A DNA stretch of 64,000 nucleotides from Hybos culiciformis (lineage: Eukaryota > Arthropoda > Insecta > Diptera > Hybotidae): contig OZ023273.1 of NCBI GenBank assembly GCA_964007475.1, forward strand, positions 74,921,524-74,985,523, in the 5' to 3' direction. This document shows positions 1 to 11,518 of this stretch, one piece after another. The translations under genes and the position numbers were made by a program. The notes below the pieces were generated by a model, which was not told the DNA's origin, did not search any database, and saw only the letters and a program-made list of their open reading frames with translations. Position 1 is the stretch's first letter, and the number at the start of each line of letters is the position of its first letter.

Positions 1-1244
1 GGAAGAGATGTTCCGCTGATAAAAATCCAAATTTTAGGGAAAAATGGAACGGCATATTTGAATACGGCTGCCAGAACCAGTGTTGCCAGTACGAGCTTAT
101 TTAAATGCATGACGGACTATGGTTGTTCTTTCCAGAAGGTGCAAGCGGACATTACACTTGCATTTGTAAGAAAAAACAAATGCTCACCACAATTACAGAT
201 GTTATTATTGGCAATCGATTGAAACCAATTAGATTCATTACCCTACCAGAGGCAACAAACAACAGAACGCTCATTGGAATAGATTTTTTGGAACAAGCAG
301 GCATCGTCATAAATTTGGCTCAAAGGTTATGGTACTTTGCAGACAACCCATTCAAAATGTTTGAATTTGAAAAGACACCAGCCATCCAATTAAATGCAAC
401 CAATGTTGACCAAGAATTGACCACAAAGTTTAAGGATCAAATTCAATCACCAGATTCTCAAGTCCTCGAAGAAATTTCCCCTTTCATAAAATGGTACGAA
501 TCGCATCAGAACATCAGTCCAATTCGCCAAACACCAAAGAGAAGAATGGAACAATCCACATCAACTCATGAGAACAACAACAACTATTCACCTCATAAAA
601 TACAAAATATTTTTAAAGATGCACTACCTCCAGGTATTATAACACCGGAAAAGGCAGTGAGGAAAAAATCACAGCAAAAGGTTGAAGAAATCACTAATTC
701 ATGTGAACATATCGAATTGTTTTCGTTAGATATCAACATCAAAGAAGATGAAGCCAGTGATATTAGATCATATGAAGAACATTAGACAACCTCGTTTTTA
801 TCAGAAAATGCTCACATTTTTGATGAAATTTCAAACCCTGCTCCTATTTTCCAAGAAGCCAAAGATGGAGAACCATGTATTTTACAAGCCGATGCCAGAA
901 GTTACGCTATTGATGCAGTTTTACTCCAGGGGGAGGGAGAGAAGAAGCATCCGATTGAGTATACAAATCATCTTCACAAAATGCAAGACAGAAACAAATT
1001 GAGAGTAGATAAGACCAGAAGATCACAGCCTGAATTTACAATTGGAAGTCAAGTAATGGTTACGACCCATATATTCAGTCAAGCATCAAAGAGCAGCACT
1101 TCCAAGTTCGTCCCAAAAAGAGATGGTCCATATGTCATCACTCAGAAGAAATGTTCATCTACTTACATCGTGTCCGATCGAAATGACTTAGATAAATCAC
1201 TTGGTTGTTATCAATCTACGCTGGTTCCCATGAAGATGATATGA
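1..1244 (+). pseudogene. Ty3/gypsy pol remnant ('gypsy C')
   Basis: This is a decayed gypsy-type polyprotein. Frame 1 (1 to about 180) reads as the retropepsin start, NGTAYLNTAARTSVA, where related elements have an active-site Asp; here it reads Asn. The sequence then shifts to frame 3, which gives the rest of the protease fold (TLIGIDFLEQAGIVI, 270-320) and stays open to 1244 except for one TAG at 783-785. After that stop comes the start of an RNase H domain (CILQADARSYAIDAVLLQ, about 866-925). It is joined directly and in frame to the C-terminal tail of an integrase (SQPEFTIGSQVMV, about 1025-1065, then KFVPKRDGPYVIT). The reverse transcriptase and the integrase catalytic core are missing. 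It is non-functional as read; the window edge hides its gag. Confidence 0.75.
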
Positions 1245-1337
1245 ACCCAATTCAACCCATTAGAAGACGAAGTCGTCCTAAAAAGAAGCCACCCTTCAAT
1301 TAATACTAACGCATCGTCGGGTCGACATTGATACGTT

Positions 1338-1583
1338 AGAGGGGGAGAATATAACAATGCATATATCTATTTCAACATAAATTTTCATTATATTTTATTT
1401 TTGTAATTCTTTTAATTTTTTTCATACTTTCAACTTGCAATTTTTATTTTCAACTTGCAACTCTCAACTTTCATGTTTAAATTTTGTGCCTACTAAAAAT
1501 ACTAATGTGCCTACTATAAAATTGTTGTCAGCCACTAATAGAAAAACTACAAATGTAGTTTTCATTAATTTTTTTCTTGTAGT
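1338..1583 (+). repeat. Putative polypurine tract and partial 3' LTR of gypsy C
   Basis: A purine run, AGAGGGGGAGAA (1338-1349), lies about 95 bp after the integrase stop, the expected place for the plus-strand primer of an LTR element. AT-rich sequence without a gene follows, until the 1.3-kb repeat begins at about 1584. No second LTR is available to fix the boundaries. Confidence 0.35.
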
Positions 1584-2885
1584 ATTATTGCGCGTCGCAC
1601 TTAAAAATTGTTTAAAAGCGCAGTGGTAAACATAAAATTTGAGAGTTTATCTTTTGCATCCGATCAGTGAACAGTATTGGTCCTTTTCGGTACTCAAGAA
1701 AAAAACTATTTGTAGAGTAAAATTTTGGTCAGAGATTTAAATTTCTTTTTAATTTGCTTTAAGTAATTATTAATTTTGCTTGCTTTTATAAATTTTTTTT
1801 ATTATTAATAAAGATCATTGTTTATAAAAATAAACAAATTATTGGTTATTTTGGTAAGAAAAATAAGAAAAGTTACAAGGTTGATTTTTTTTTTTTTTAA
1901 ATCAATAAAAAATAAACGATTTGAGTGTACCATATGTAGTAGAGTTTTTGACAACTTCTATACATATAAAACTCATATTAAAAAGCATAATTGTTATGTA
2001 TTAAATTAAGGTTGAAAAACGGGGGGGGGGGGGGGGGGGTGTATAAGCACAAAAATTCTGAGTTCAAGATGAACTATGAGAAATTTATCATAAAAATTAT
2101 GATAAATAAAAAAAGGAAAGTGGTGAAAGTAGAGGCAAAAGAAGGTGCTCTACTTTTAAAATTTTGAGCTGGTGCCGAGTCCACTGTCTGGGACATCCTG
2201 TTCTCAGGCCGGGTCTAAGCTCGTCGTTGGGTGGGTACGCGACAGTGAACACCAGAGGGTTCATAACAACATTTATAGGATGCCTTAAAAAAAGGAAGAT
2301 TATAATTAAAAAGGATATTCTAAGAAACCCCAACCAAACCTAATACAAAGAGCTTAACCTAAATGACTATGGAGTCATTCTTCAGCTCATGGCCACGGCC
2401 ATCTATAGCTGGACCTTACATCTTCCACCTAATCAAGGACCTGTACGAAATTTTTAGCAATAAAACTATTTGATTAAATTACGTACAAAAATTTATTAAT
2501 GATTTAATTTCCTTAAACTAAACCTACTACGGTTTAAAATACTATAATTCGTTGGAATACAATTTTGCTTCCATGATCATAATGTTTTCTTTTTGTTTTA
2601 TTTTCTTTTTAATTTTTCTTTACAATCAATTACAATTGTTCTATTAGATAAGTTTTAATTTCAAATTTTACAAATAGTGTTTTGTTTTGTATTATTATAA
2701 TTTTTGGTTCATCTTAATGACCTTTATTGCATAAAAAAAATTTCTTTATAGTTTTAATAATAATATTACACACAGAAAGAACACGGCATAAATGCAAGTA
2801 AAAAAGGCATTAATTCAATATTCCGCGACTCATTTTAGCGCCAAGCCATTAGCATACTTGACAATTATCTTAAAAATACTTGATT
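1584..2885. repeat. 1.3-kb direct repeat, copy 1 (zinc-finger fragment plus antisense LTR-like segment)
   Basis: This block is repeated almost base for base at 4187-5523. It starts near CGTCGCACTTAAAAATTG and ends at ACTTGATTTAAGTCT in both copies. The part from about 1994 to 2600, read on the minus strand, resembles the last 450 bp of the gypsy B LTR (52,540-53,004): both carry the AACACCAGAGGGTTCATAAC stretch in opposite orientation and both end near CATAACA. It is therefore an antisense LTR-related segment, perhaps a solo LTR, fused to older flanking sequence. A run of 19 G (2021-2039) is only 6 G long in copy 2, the clearest difference between the copies. Confidence 0.7.
1911..2009 (+). 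pseudogene. C2H2 zinc-finger coding fragment (copy 1)
   Basis: The open frame ends with FECTICSRVFDNFYTYKTH followed by IKKH, a good Cys2-His2 finger (C-x2-C-x12-H-x3-H). A long T tract just upstream looks like a polypyrimidine tract, so this may be a terminal exon. The stop codon seems to be supplied by the antisense LTR-like sequence, which begins at about 1994. An identical frame is present in the second repeat copy. Only one finger is visible, and the rest of the protein was not found. It could be a host gene piece or a transposon-encoded finger. Confidence 0.45.
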
Positions 2886-4186
2886 TAAGTCTTGTTAAAA
2901 AACTTAAATTACCTCATACCTTTACTTCAATCAAGAATATTTGACTCAAATTAAGTTTGTAAAATTCTTAATTTGAGACATAAAAAGGGTTAATATAAGT
3001 TTTTCGTATCTTTACAAAAACAAAGTTCGTTTTACCCCAAAACCAAAAACCTTTCAAATTCATCAGCAAAGACACCGCAAATACAAAAAAAAAATTACTA
3101 GACACAATTTTTTATTTTATTTATTTAATATTTTATTTTTTTTTTTTATTTTTTTTTTTTTTTGTTTTTTTTTTTTTTTTTATTATTATTTTTTTTTTTA
3201 TTATTTATTTTTTTTTATTTTATTTAATTTTTTTTATTTATTAAATTTTTTTATTTATTTTTCTTTTCTTTTTTTATTTATTTTCTAATAATTTTTTTAT
3301 TTTTTTTTAATAATTTTTGTATGCCCGCTTGTAGCTTCGAACCAATGTCCGAAACATTGCAATCCACGACCTCTGCTACTGAGCTATGAACTACATTTAC
3401 GACAATGTGTAAAATGGAAAATATAAATATAAAATGGAAAATATAAAATGGAAAATATAATATAAGATATGAAAAACTTGGCGTGGTTGCTATGACTTTT
3501 TAGAGTTTGATTTGACCTTTTTTTTACTTGAATTAACTTTCATGGGTTGATTCAATCCAAACAAAAACGCAATTCAAGTATTTTTTTTATAGAATGAAGT
3601 TTTTATCTGTTTACATTTAATCCTATTATGACTTGATTTGAGTTACTAAAGAGAGAGTTAAATTGAGTAAAATTAAATCTCAAAACAAAACTTAAATGGC
3701 TTGAAATAAGTTTTGGTTTACTTGTTTTAAGTTTCATTTTGGTTTAATTTTGTCCTTTTTTATGAGGATTCAACATAGGGAGAGTTGAATATGACTTTAG
3801 TTTTGGTTTCATTTGAGTTTTTAAGGGATTTTCAAGTAATTTCATACTTGAATTAAGTTTTTTCAGTACGGATTGAATCAAACCCGTCAATCTTCAATTG
3901 GAATATGACGATTTTTTTCTGTTTGTATATATTATTATTCGAAAATTATGATTTATATTGTTAAATTATTGATATCATATCATAATAATGATATATATAT
4001 ATATATAAACAATTGGTACTAATAAAAAATATATATTTTTTTAAAGATGTCTACGTTATGAGGTCTTATTTGTGGTTGACAATATTTGTCATTGGTGGCT
4101 TCACCTCGACTTATGTAATTTGGGTTGAGTTGGTCTTAGTTTATTGTCAAATTTGTATCCTTTTTTTTTGTAAGACAATAAAAATT
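2886..4186. other. Spacer between the two 1.3-kb repeats; no gene seen
   Basis: AT-rich sequence with long T-rich low complexity (3110-3320), a tRNA-like sequence (3321-3391), a short AAAATGGAAAATAT tandem repeat (about 3412-3465), and many variants of CTTGAATTAAGTT and its complement. A TA dinucleotide run lies near 3993. No convincing open frame is present. Confidence 0.6.
3321..3391 (-). repeat. tRNA-derived sequence (SINE head or tRNA relic)
   Basis: On the minus strand an A box (TAGCTCAGTAGCAGAGG) and a B box (GGTTCGAAGC) lie at tRNA-like spacing. The acceptor stem does not close, so this is not a functional tRNA gene. A tRNA-derived SINE head or an old tRNA copy is the likely origin. 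Confidence 0.5.
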
Positions 4187-5523
4187 ATTGCTCGTCGCAC
4201 TTAAAAATTGTTTATAAGCGCAGTAGTTAAACATAAAATTTGAGAGTTTATCTTTTGCATCCGATCAGTGAACAGTATTGGTCCTTTTCGGTGCTCAAGA
4301 AAAAAACTATTTCTAGAGTAAAATTTTGGTCAGAGATTTAAATTTATTTTTAATTTGCTTTAAGTAATTATTAATTTTGCTTGCTTTTATAAATTTTTTT
4401 TATTATTAATAAAGATCATTGTTTATAAAAATAAACAAATTATTGGTTATTTTGGTAAGAAAAAAAAGAAACGGAAAGCAGGTGTTACAAGGTTGAATTT
4501 TTTTTTTTTTTTTTTTTTAAATCAATAAAAATTAAACGATTTGAGTGTACCATATGTAGTAGAGTTTTTGACAACTTCTATACATATAAAACTCATATTA
4601 AAAAGCATAATTGTTATGTATTAAATTAAGGTTGAAAAACGGGGGGTGTGTATAAGCACAAGAATTCTGAGTTCAAGATGAACTCTGAGAAATTTATCAT
4701 AAAAATTATGATAAATAAAAAAAACGAAAGTGGTGAAAGTAGAGGCAAAAGAAGGTGCTCTACTTTCAAAATTTAGAGCTGGTGCCGAGCCCACTGTCTG
4801 GGACATCCTCTTCTCAGGCCGGGTCTAAGCTTGTGGTTGGGTGGGTACGCGACAGTGAACACCAGAGGGTTCATAACAACATTTATAGGATGTCTTAAAA
4901 AAAGCAAAATTATAAAAAAAGGATATTCTAAGAAACCCCAACCAAACCTAATAGAAAGAGCTTAACCTAAATGACTATGGAGTCATTATTCAGCTCATGG
5001 CCACGGCCATCTATAGCTGGACATTACATCTGCATTTCTTCCACCTAATCAAGGACCTGTACGAAATTTTTAGCAATAAAACATTTTGATTAAATTACAT
5101 ACAAAAATTTATTAATGATTTAATTTCCTTTAACTAAACCTACTACAGTTTAAAATACTATAATTCGTTGGAATACAATTTTGCTTCCATGATCATAATG
5201 TTTTCTTTTTGTTTTATTTTCTTTTTGTTTTATTTTCTTTTTAATTTTTCTTTACAATCAATTACAATTGTTGTATTAGATAAGTTTTAATTTCAAATTT
5301 TACAAATAGTGTTTTGTTTTGTATTATTATAATTTTGGGTTCATCTTAATGACCTTTATTGCATAAAAAAAATTTCTTTATAGTTTTAATAATAATATTA
5401 CACACAGAAAAAACACGGCATAAATGCAAGTAAAAAAGGCATTAATTCAATATTCCGCGACTCATTATAGCGCCAAGCCATTAGCATACTTGACAATTAT
5501 CTTAAAAATACTTGATTTAAGTC
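4187..5523. repeat. 1.3-kb direct repeat, copy 2
   Basis: Second copy of the 1584-2885 block in the same orientation. It carries the same zinc-finger fragment and the same antisense LTR-like region. Differences visible by eye are few: poly-G and poly-T length, a short CATCTGCATTTC difference near 5027-5040 and a duplicated TTTGTTTTATTTTC. Because the two copies share the non-LTR flank as well, the pair arose by duplication of a larger segment, not by two LTR insertions. Confidence 0.7.
4531..4629 (+). pseudogene. C2H2 zinc-finger coding fragment (copy 2)
   Basis: Same Cys2-His2 finger as in copy 1, with the same stop in TTAAATTAA. The upstream T tract is longer here and is preceded by an extra AAACGGAAAGCAGGTG insertion. 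The reading frame of the finger itself is unchanged between copies. Confidence 0.45.
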
Positions 5524-5784
5524 TCCATTGTTTTTGAAAATGCACCTCTTTTATATGATTAATTTTATTGCATTTCCAACAACAATTTCATATGACAAAA
5601 AAAAAAAGTAATTTTTTTTCTTTTTTTTTTTTTATAAAATTTTATTAATTGTTAACTAATCATTTTTTAGAATTATTGATTTTAATTATGTATTACGTTA
5701 ATTTCTTCTTTTTTTTCTTTTACACTGTTACAAATTGTTATTAAATTAATTTTTTAAACTTCACGGTAACATAATATTGTACAG

Positions 5785-7948
5785 AATTCAATTTCTGTGA
5801 ACCAGACACTTGATAAAGTTAAGCTTCAGTCTCCAAATCTTCCATTTTTCAGTTTACCACTAGAATATAGAATTTCAAATAAAGAAATACAAACATATGT
5901 AAAAATTAACTATATTAAGGATGTAACGAAATTTATGTTAAAATATTATTCAAATAGCCACATTCCAAGAAAATACTCTTTGGAGTGTTTGAAAGATTTT
6001 ATTAATTTTAAAAAACGTGTGTTTGAAAATCAGTTGCAAAATAGTAACACAGAGAAATTAAAATCGAATATTTTAAAACAATTTTTAGAAACAGATGTAC
6101 CAACAACTGAATATAAGTTGATAAAATATCTCAAAAAGTTAAATTGTTTTTTCAAATGTGAAACTGTATTAATTCATAAAACATTTCAAGAATGTATAGC
6201 TATTACCGAGTCTCCAACTTTGAAATGTATAACCCATAATTTAAAAATATTTCCTTTACAAACATTTTTCTCGAAATTGTTTTCAGAAACAACAATATTT
6301 TTAGATATACTTGAATATCTTGACAAAATAAATGCCGAAACTGAATATATTTCAGATTTTTATCAATCTAAAATTTTTCAGTCAATATTAAAAAATATTG
6401 AATGTGACTCAAAAACATTTTGTTCGCCTCTTTTGATTTATTTCGACGATTTCGAGGTGAATAATCCTCTAGGGTCGCATGCAAATATACAAAAGCTTCC
6501 TCCTGCACTGCAATCGAAACTGAATTCGATTATCTTAGGAATGGTGTTCTACACTGAAGATAGAAAATTTTTTGGAAATAAGCGAATTTTTGAGCCTTTT
6601 ATTAATCAATTAAACATACTAAGTGACACTCCATTCCCTGTTAGGTGTAGCTCCTAAGGTAAAACTTATTCCATCGCTTATAGTTGGTGATAATTTAGGT
6701 TTTAATTCGGCTCTTGGATTTACTGAATCATTTAGTGCTAATTACTGTTGTCGCTTTTGTGATGTTCACAAAAAAAAACTTATCAGAATGTGTGAAAAAT
6801 ATAGATTTTAGATTTTACTCAAATACCATTTCTGATAATAAATTCTTATTATTTTCAAGTATTAAAGAAGATTCCATTTGGAATTCTTTAAATCATTTCC
6901 ACGTTACCTCTAATTTTTCAGTAGATGCAATGCACGATCTGTTAGAAGGCGTTTGCCACTATGATTTTTTAATATTGTTAGACATATTTATTAATGAAAA
7001 AAAATATTTTAAAATTGAAGAACTTAATTATAGAATGTTGCACGCGAATTATGGATTTCAGTCCAAAAATAAAGCACCACTCTTAAATTTAGATCAAGGA
7101 AAAAAAAAAAACTTAAAATGAGTGCAACTTAAAATGAGTTCACCTTTGTTAAAATGTTTGCAATTTTAGTTGGTGATCTTATTCCTAAAGAAAATGGAGA
7201 ATGGAAACTGTACTTAATATTGAGAGAAATCCTCGATATATGTTTTTTAGAGAAAATTCATGTTGATTTGCACATTTATTTGAAATACTTAGTTGAAACC
7301 CACAATAATTTGTATTTAAAAATATAAAAAAAAAAGTTGAAGCCAAAATTTCTCTTTTTACTTCATTATCCACAAATAATGGAAAAAATCGGACCATTGA
7401 AACATATAAACTCACTTAGATTTGAATTTCAAAATTTCAAAAGAACAGCCTATTCTTCTAATTGCAAGATTAATATATCTGAAACTGTAACTTTTAAATA
7501 TTTGATTCAAATCGCAAATTTTTTGCTTAACTATGATGATAACTCAAAAGAAAAATTCTTAAAAGAAGGCACGGTTAATAAAATTAATAAAAATATAATT
7601 GAAAAGTACAATTTACAGGCAAAAGGAACTTGCTTGTTTCTAAAGTTCGTTAAATACAAAGATATGCTTATAAAGCCTAAAAACGTATTTCTTTTCTCGA
7701 AAAATGAGGTATGTGAGGTTGATTTTATATTAAAATATAAAGAAAAATTTTATGCTTTGATTTCAATTTACAATGTAATTTGTTTTGATCCTCATCTTTA
7801 TATGTACATCGTAGAAAGAAATTATAAATATACATCTTTACCTTTGGAAAATTTAAATTTATCATTCATAACCCATATGAATATTATAAATAATGATGTA
7901 AGAGTTATTAACATAAATAAAATTCATTATGAGTCCCTTACTTTTTGA
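5785..7948 (+). pseudogene. DNA-transposon transposase relic, CACTA-like by resemblance
   Basis: The coding remnant is spread over shifting frames: frame 1 (5797 to about 6640), frame 2 (to about 6775), frame 3 (to about 7115), then frame 2 again (about 7136-7948) with one in-frame stop near 7326. The second shift falls in an A8 run at about 6770. Recognisable blocks include LLIYFDDFEVNNPLGSHANI, SLIVGDNLGFNSALGF, NYCCRFCDVHKK, FSVDAMHDLLEGVCHYDF and LKPKFLFLLHYPQIM. These resemble a widespread family of animal transposon proteins that I associate with EnSpm/CACTA-type transposases; the superfamily is from memory and uncertain. The acidic FDDFE and DAMHD motifs are candidate catalytic parts. 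A splice-acceptor-like tract (TTGTACAG, about 5775) precedes the frame. It is clearly broken. Confidence 0.6.
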
Positions 7949-8396
7949 AATAATAATATGTTAAAAATAATAAAAAGTTTTATACATAAGAAATTCTATC
8001 AAAACATTTTTGTAAAAATCAATTACAAATTTTATTTTACTTTGTCAGAATATATTTATATGTGACATTTAATGCTCGTATAACTATAATACTTTTAATG
8101 TAAAGTTTAAAAAATTTTTAAAAATGAAGCAATATTTTAAGTTAAATAATTTTTTGTTACCCATGTTTATACAGGATGGTCCGGTTTGAGTGGCATATAC
8201 TTACGAAGCTGATTCATTGGTTTGGTTATTACAAAAATTAAAAAAATTGATTAAAAAAAACTGAAAAATTTTGAGTTTGAAGACGAATATATCAAAAACT
8301 AAAACACACACTGGAATAGTAGTAATACTATGATAAAAGTGTGATCAAATAACTCTGTTCTAACTTCTTTGGAAGGAAACTACTGCAAATGATTTG

Positions 8397-8995
8397 TAGC
8401 AAAAGTACAAATTATTGGATTTAAAAGGAATCCACTTTTGATCCAATCTAATTTATTTTTTTACCCTTAACAAACTTCTTTTCGAGGAAGGAAGTAAAAT
8501 GGTTTTCCTTTGCAGCAAAAGTACAAAGTGTTGGCTTTAAAAGGAATCCACTTTTGATGCAATCTAATTTATTTTTCGTCATAAAAAAGATTCTTTTGGA
8601 AGACACTACCAGAAAAGGTTTTCCTTTACAGCAAAAGTATAAAGTATTAGCTCTAAAAGGAATCCAATTTTGATGCAACATAATTATTTTTTTGTCAGAA
8701 ACAAACTTCTTTTGCAGCAAAAGTGCAGGAAAAGTACAAAGTATTGGCTTTAAAAGGAGTCCACTTTTAATGCAATCTTATTTTTGTTCTAAACAAATTT
8801 GTTTTGAAGGAAACTGCTTGGTTATCTTGGTTTTCTTTTGCTGAAAAAGTACTAAGTGTTGGCTTTAAAAGGAGTCCACTTTTAATGCAATCTTATTTAT
8901 TTTTGTTCTAAACAAATTTGTTTTGAAGGAAACTGCTTGGTTATCTTGGTTTTCTTTTGCTGAAAAAGTACTAAGTGTTGGCTTTAAAAGGAAGC
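8397..8995. repeat. Tandem array, period about 116 bp
   Basis: Six imperfect copies of a unit containing GCAAAAGTACAAAGTGTTGG and AAAAGGAATCCACTTTTGAT, starting near 8399, 8515, 8631, 8716, 8843 and 8960. The last copies share AGGAGTCC and a GCTGAAAAAG variant. The minus-strand open frame across it is a by-product of the repeat. Confidence 0.8.
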
Positions 8996-9104
8996 TACTT
9001 TTAATGGAATGGGACCTTTATTTGTCATAAAAGAAGACCACAAACAAACTTTGTTTGCTTAATTTTTCGTTCAGGAACAACGTTTTTTTTCTTTCCTTGT
9101 AAAG

Positions 9105-9140
9105 ATCTAGGTTTGAATCTCCAAGCGGGCGAGTGGATTT
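9105..9140 (+). repeat. Truncated tRNA-derived SINE head (B-box half)
   Basis: TAGGTTTGAATCTCCAAGCG followed by GGCGAGTGGATTT matches the B-box end of the tRNA-like repeats at 20,552-20,620 and 20,871-20,938, here in opposite orientation and without the A box. Confidence 0.5.
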
Positions 9141-9195
9141 ATTATTAAAAATATACCAAATTGTAATTTTTTTTGCATTTTGAGGTGTTATTGCA

Positions 9196-9484
9196 TTAAT
9201 GCCTTGAGCACAGCTAATACCGCAAAGCAATTTTGAGCTACCGTAAAAACCGATTTTCTGCGTTATTTCTTATTTATTTTAAATAAAAATTATGAAAAAC
9301 GAAAGATATTAATTTTATTGATTTTTTGTCAAAGAATTTCTTAAAATTATTTCATAATTAATTAGAAAACTGAATTTATTTTTTTTTTGCTCCAGAAACA
9401 TTGACTACGTCACAAAATAATTTTTTTGTTTCTTTTTCACAGCCTTTCTTTTGCATCGAAATTTGGTTTTGCTGCATTTTTCGA
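9196..9484 (+). mobile_element. MITE-B, partial copy
   Basis: Starts with the terminal repeat TGCCTTGAGCACAGCTAATA and runs through sequence that reappears, inverted, in the complete copy at 26,005-26,415. Only one terminus is present; the other end is lost before the adjacent CAATTCCACTAG array. Confidence 0.65.
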
Positions 9485-9491
9485 TTTTAGG

Positions 9492-9752
9492 CCCGTTCCA
9501 CTAGAACAATTCCACTAGACACAATTCCACGAGAAACAATTCCACTTGGCATAATTCCACTAGACACAATTTCGCTATCGCAATTCCACTTGGTATAATT
9601 TCACTAGGGAACAATTCCACTTGGTTTAGTTTCACTAGGGAACAATTCCACTAGCACAATTCTACTGGCACAATTCCACTTGGTATAATTCCACTAGCGC
9701 AATTCCACTTTTTATTAGCCCAACGCATATAATAAAAAGTGGAATTGATATA
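9492..9752. repeat. CAATTCCACTAG minisatellite ending in a hairpin
   Basis: About a dozen copies of a 12-18-bp unit built on CAATTCCACT(A/T)G with short spacers (9492-9715). It closes with an inverted repeat: CAATTCCACTTTTTATTA at about 9707 faces TAATAAAAAGTGGAATTG at about 9735-9752. It lies directly downstream of the MULE transposase fragment and could be that element's subterminal repeat region. Confidence 0.7.
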
Positions 9753-9924
9753 AAATATATTCATTAAATTATATAATATTTTCAAAAAAACAAAAGAGCT
9801 AGTTTATTAATAATAATTAGTAGAAACAGAATAAATTAAAGTTAATGAATACAAATATATAAAATTAATGAAAAAAACCTATTTAGGAAAAATCAATTCT
9901 CGTTATTGCTGTAATAGCCTTCAT

Positions 9925-10860
9925 TTATTCAAATGGATCATAATTATTAAAGTTATTCACTACACGAGATATATGTTCTGAAAGATCCTTGTATTTTTTC
10001 TTTTGCGGGACTCCCATTTCTCTTTTAATTCGTACCTTCTCTCTTCCAAATTCCATTTCGCCTTGTTTTTTTCCTAACACTTGCAAAAGTTGCCAAATGT
10101 TTGGACCACTAATATTCATTAAGTGGTTTAACGCATTGTTGAAACCCTCTGCAATATTGTTTGTTTTATGGCCATTGTTTCGTGCCTCTTCATAGAAGTT
10201 CCATAGCTCACGAGGAAAACGTGGTTTTCTGCGTAACCCATTAGGACGAAGTAAACCAAAGTAATTACTCTCAAAGTAGTTGATTAAATCATCATCATTT
10301 AGCAAATTGTTTTTCATTAGTATTTCATAATATCTTTCTTGATGTTCAATTGGAACAAATGCAATAGATATTAACGTTCGGACCTCGAAAGCATAATTGA
10401 CATTAGTATCGTATTTAATTTTAGATCCAATAGCACCCAGATGATGATAAATTGATTTTTGCAAATGGAAAAAACACCAAATTACCTGTGCGCCTTTAAA
10501 AATGTTCGTCAAAGTTTTGATCATTGCGATTTCAAAATCGATGTGGATTTTTTTTGGATTCAAAGGATAAATTTCATTTAATAATTGAAACATTTTCCTA
10601 TATATTTCACTAGTTTTACTACACAAAAGAGCGTATACTAATGACATAGGAACTCCTTCATATAACCCGTGAATAATATATAGCTGTGAGAATATCTTTG
10701 GGCAAGATTTAAAAGTTCCGTCCATAAAATATTCATCGCAGCGACTCAGAGTTTTAATGTTTTCGTTTGTTCCATATAAAATGATACGATTTTTGATGCA
10801 TGGATTATCTGCACCAGTATCCTTTATTAAAAACAAATCACCCTTTTTAGTGAATTTATA
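9925..10860 (-). pseudogene. MULE transposase, N-terminally truncated
   Basis: A 303-aa frame carries the MULE-type transposase core: CDEYFMDGTFKSCP (first Asp, about residue 36), KKIHIDFEIAMIKTL (second Asp, about 98), VIWCFFHLQKSIYHHL (Cys/His motif, about 122) and TNNIAEGFNNALNHL (Glu, about 227). Mutator-like elements move by a DDE transposase of this kind. The usual N-terminal zinc-binding part is absent; reading upstream meets a stop at about 10,860, and the gypsy D reverse transcriptase begins at 10,904. The open core is otherwise uninterrupted. The adjacent CAATTCCACTAG array may be its terminal region: AAATGGAATTGG at about 10,889, upstream of the gene, echoes the same motif inverted. 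I infer an element cut at its 5' side at the junction with gypsy D. Confidence 0.75.
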
Positions 10861-10903
10861 TTTTTATGGTATGATTAAATCCTTTAAAAGAAATGGAATT
10901 GGC

Positions 10904-11518
10904 TCATAAATGTCTCATAATAAGATCATCCATATATGTATTTAATACTTTATTGTTTATCAAGTCTCGAAACATAAACTGTACATAACGTAAAAATACC
11001 GATGGTGAGTTTGTTAAACCAAAAGGACAAAAATTAAACTCAAATTGCCCTTCATTTGTCACAAAAGCAGTGTATTTTTTCGAACTTTCCGCTACTGGGA
11101 TATGGAAGTATCCGTTTTTTAAATCTAAAGTCGTAAAAATCGCGTTATCTTCTAGTGCATCTAGTATATCCTCTATGTTTGGTACTGGAAAACGTTCTTT
11201 AATTGTTCTTAGATTTAACTTCCTATAATCAATACAAATTCTTTTTGTTCCATTTTTTTTGTTCACAACAACAACTTGACTTGCAAAGGATGACGTAGAT
11301 GGTCTAATAATTTTTTCTTTTTCCCACTCTTCGACTTGTTTCTTAACTACTTCTTTTTGGCTAATTGGTAACCTTCTTGGTTGGGAATAAATTGGTGTGT
11401 CATCATTTACTATAATTTCCAATTCAACTGGACAACTTTTTACAACTTTTGGTTTGTAATTTTGAATCAAAAACTCAACATTTTGTTTCTGATTGATTGG
11501 AACATCAACTTCGTCATT
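10904..11518 (-). pseudogene. Gypsy D reverse transcriptase, truncated
   Basis: Gypsy-type reverse transcriptase N-terminal half: blocks PIYSQPRRLPISQKEVV, SSFASQVVVVNKKNGTKRIC, FTTLDLKNGYFHIPVAESS, FCPFGLTNSPSVF and the catalytic TYMDDLIM. The sequence ends within ten residues of YMDD, so the thumb, RNase H and integrase are gone, at the junction with the MULE fragment. The frame continues from the upstream Gag-protease frame: one in-frame TGA (11,519-11,521) followed by 16 sense codons separates the two, with no frame change. Either a recent nonsense mutation or a readthrough codon would explain this; mutation is the simpler reading because the element is already truncated. Confidence 0.8.
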
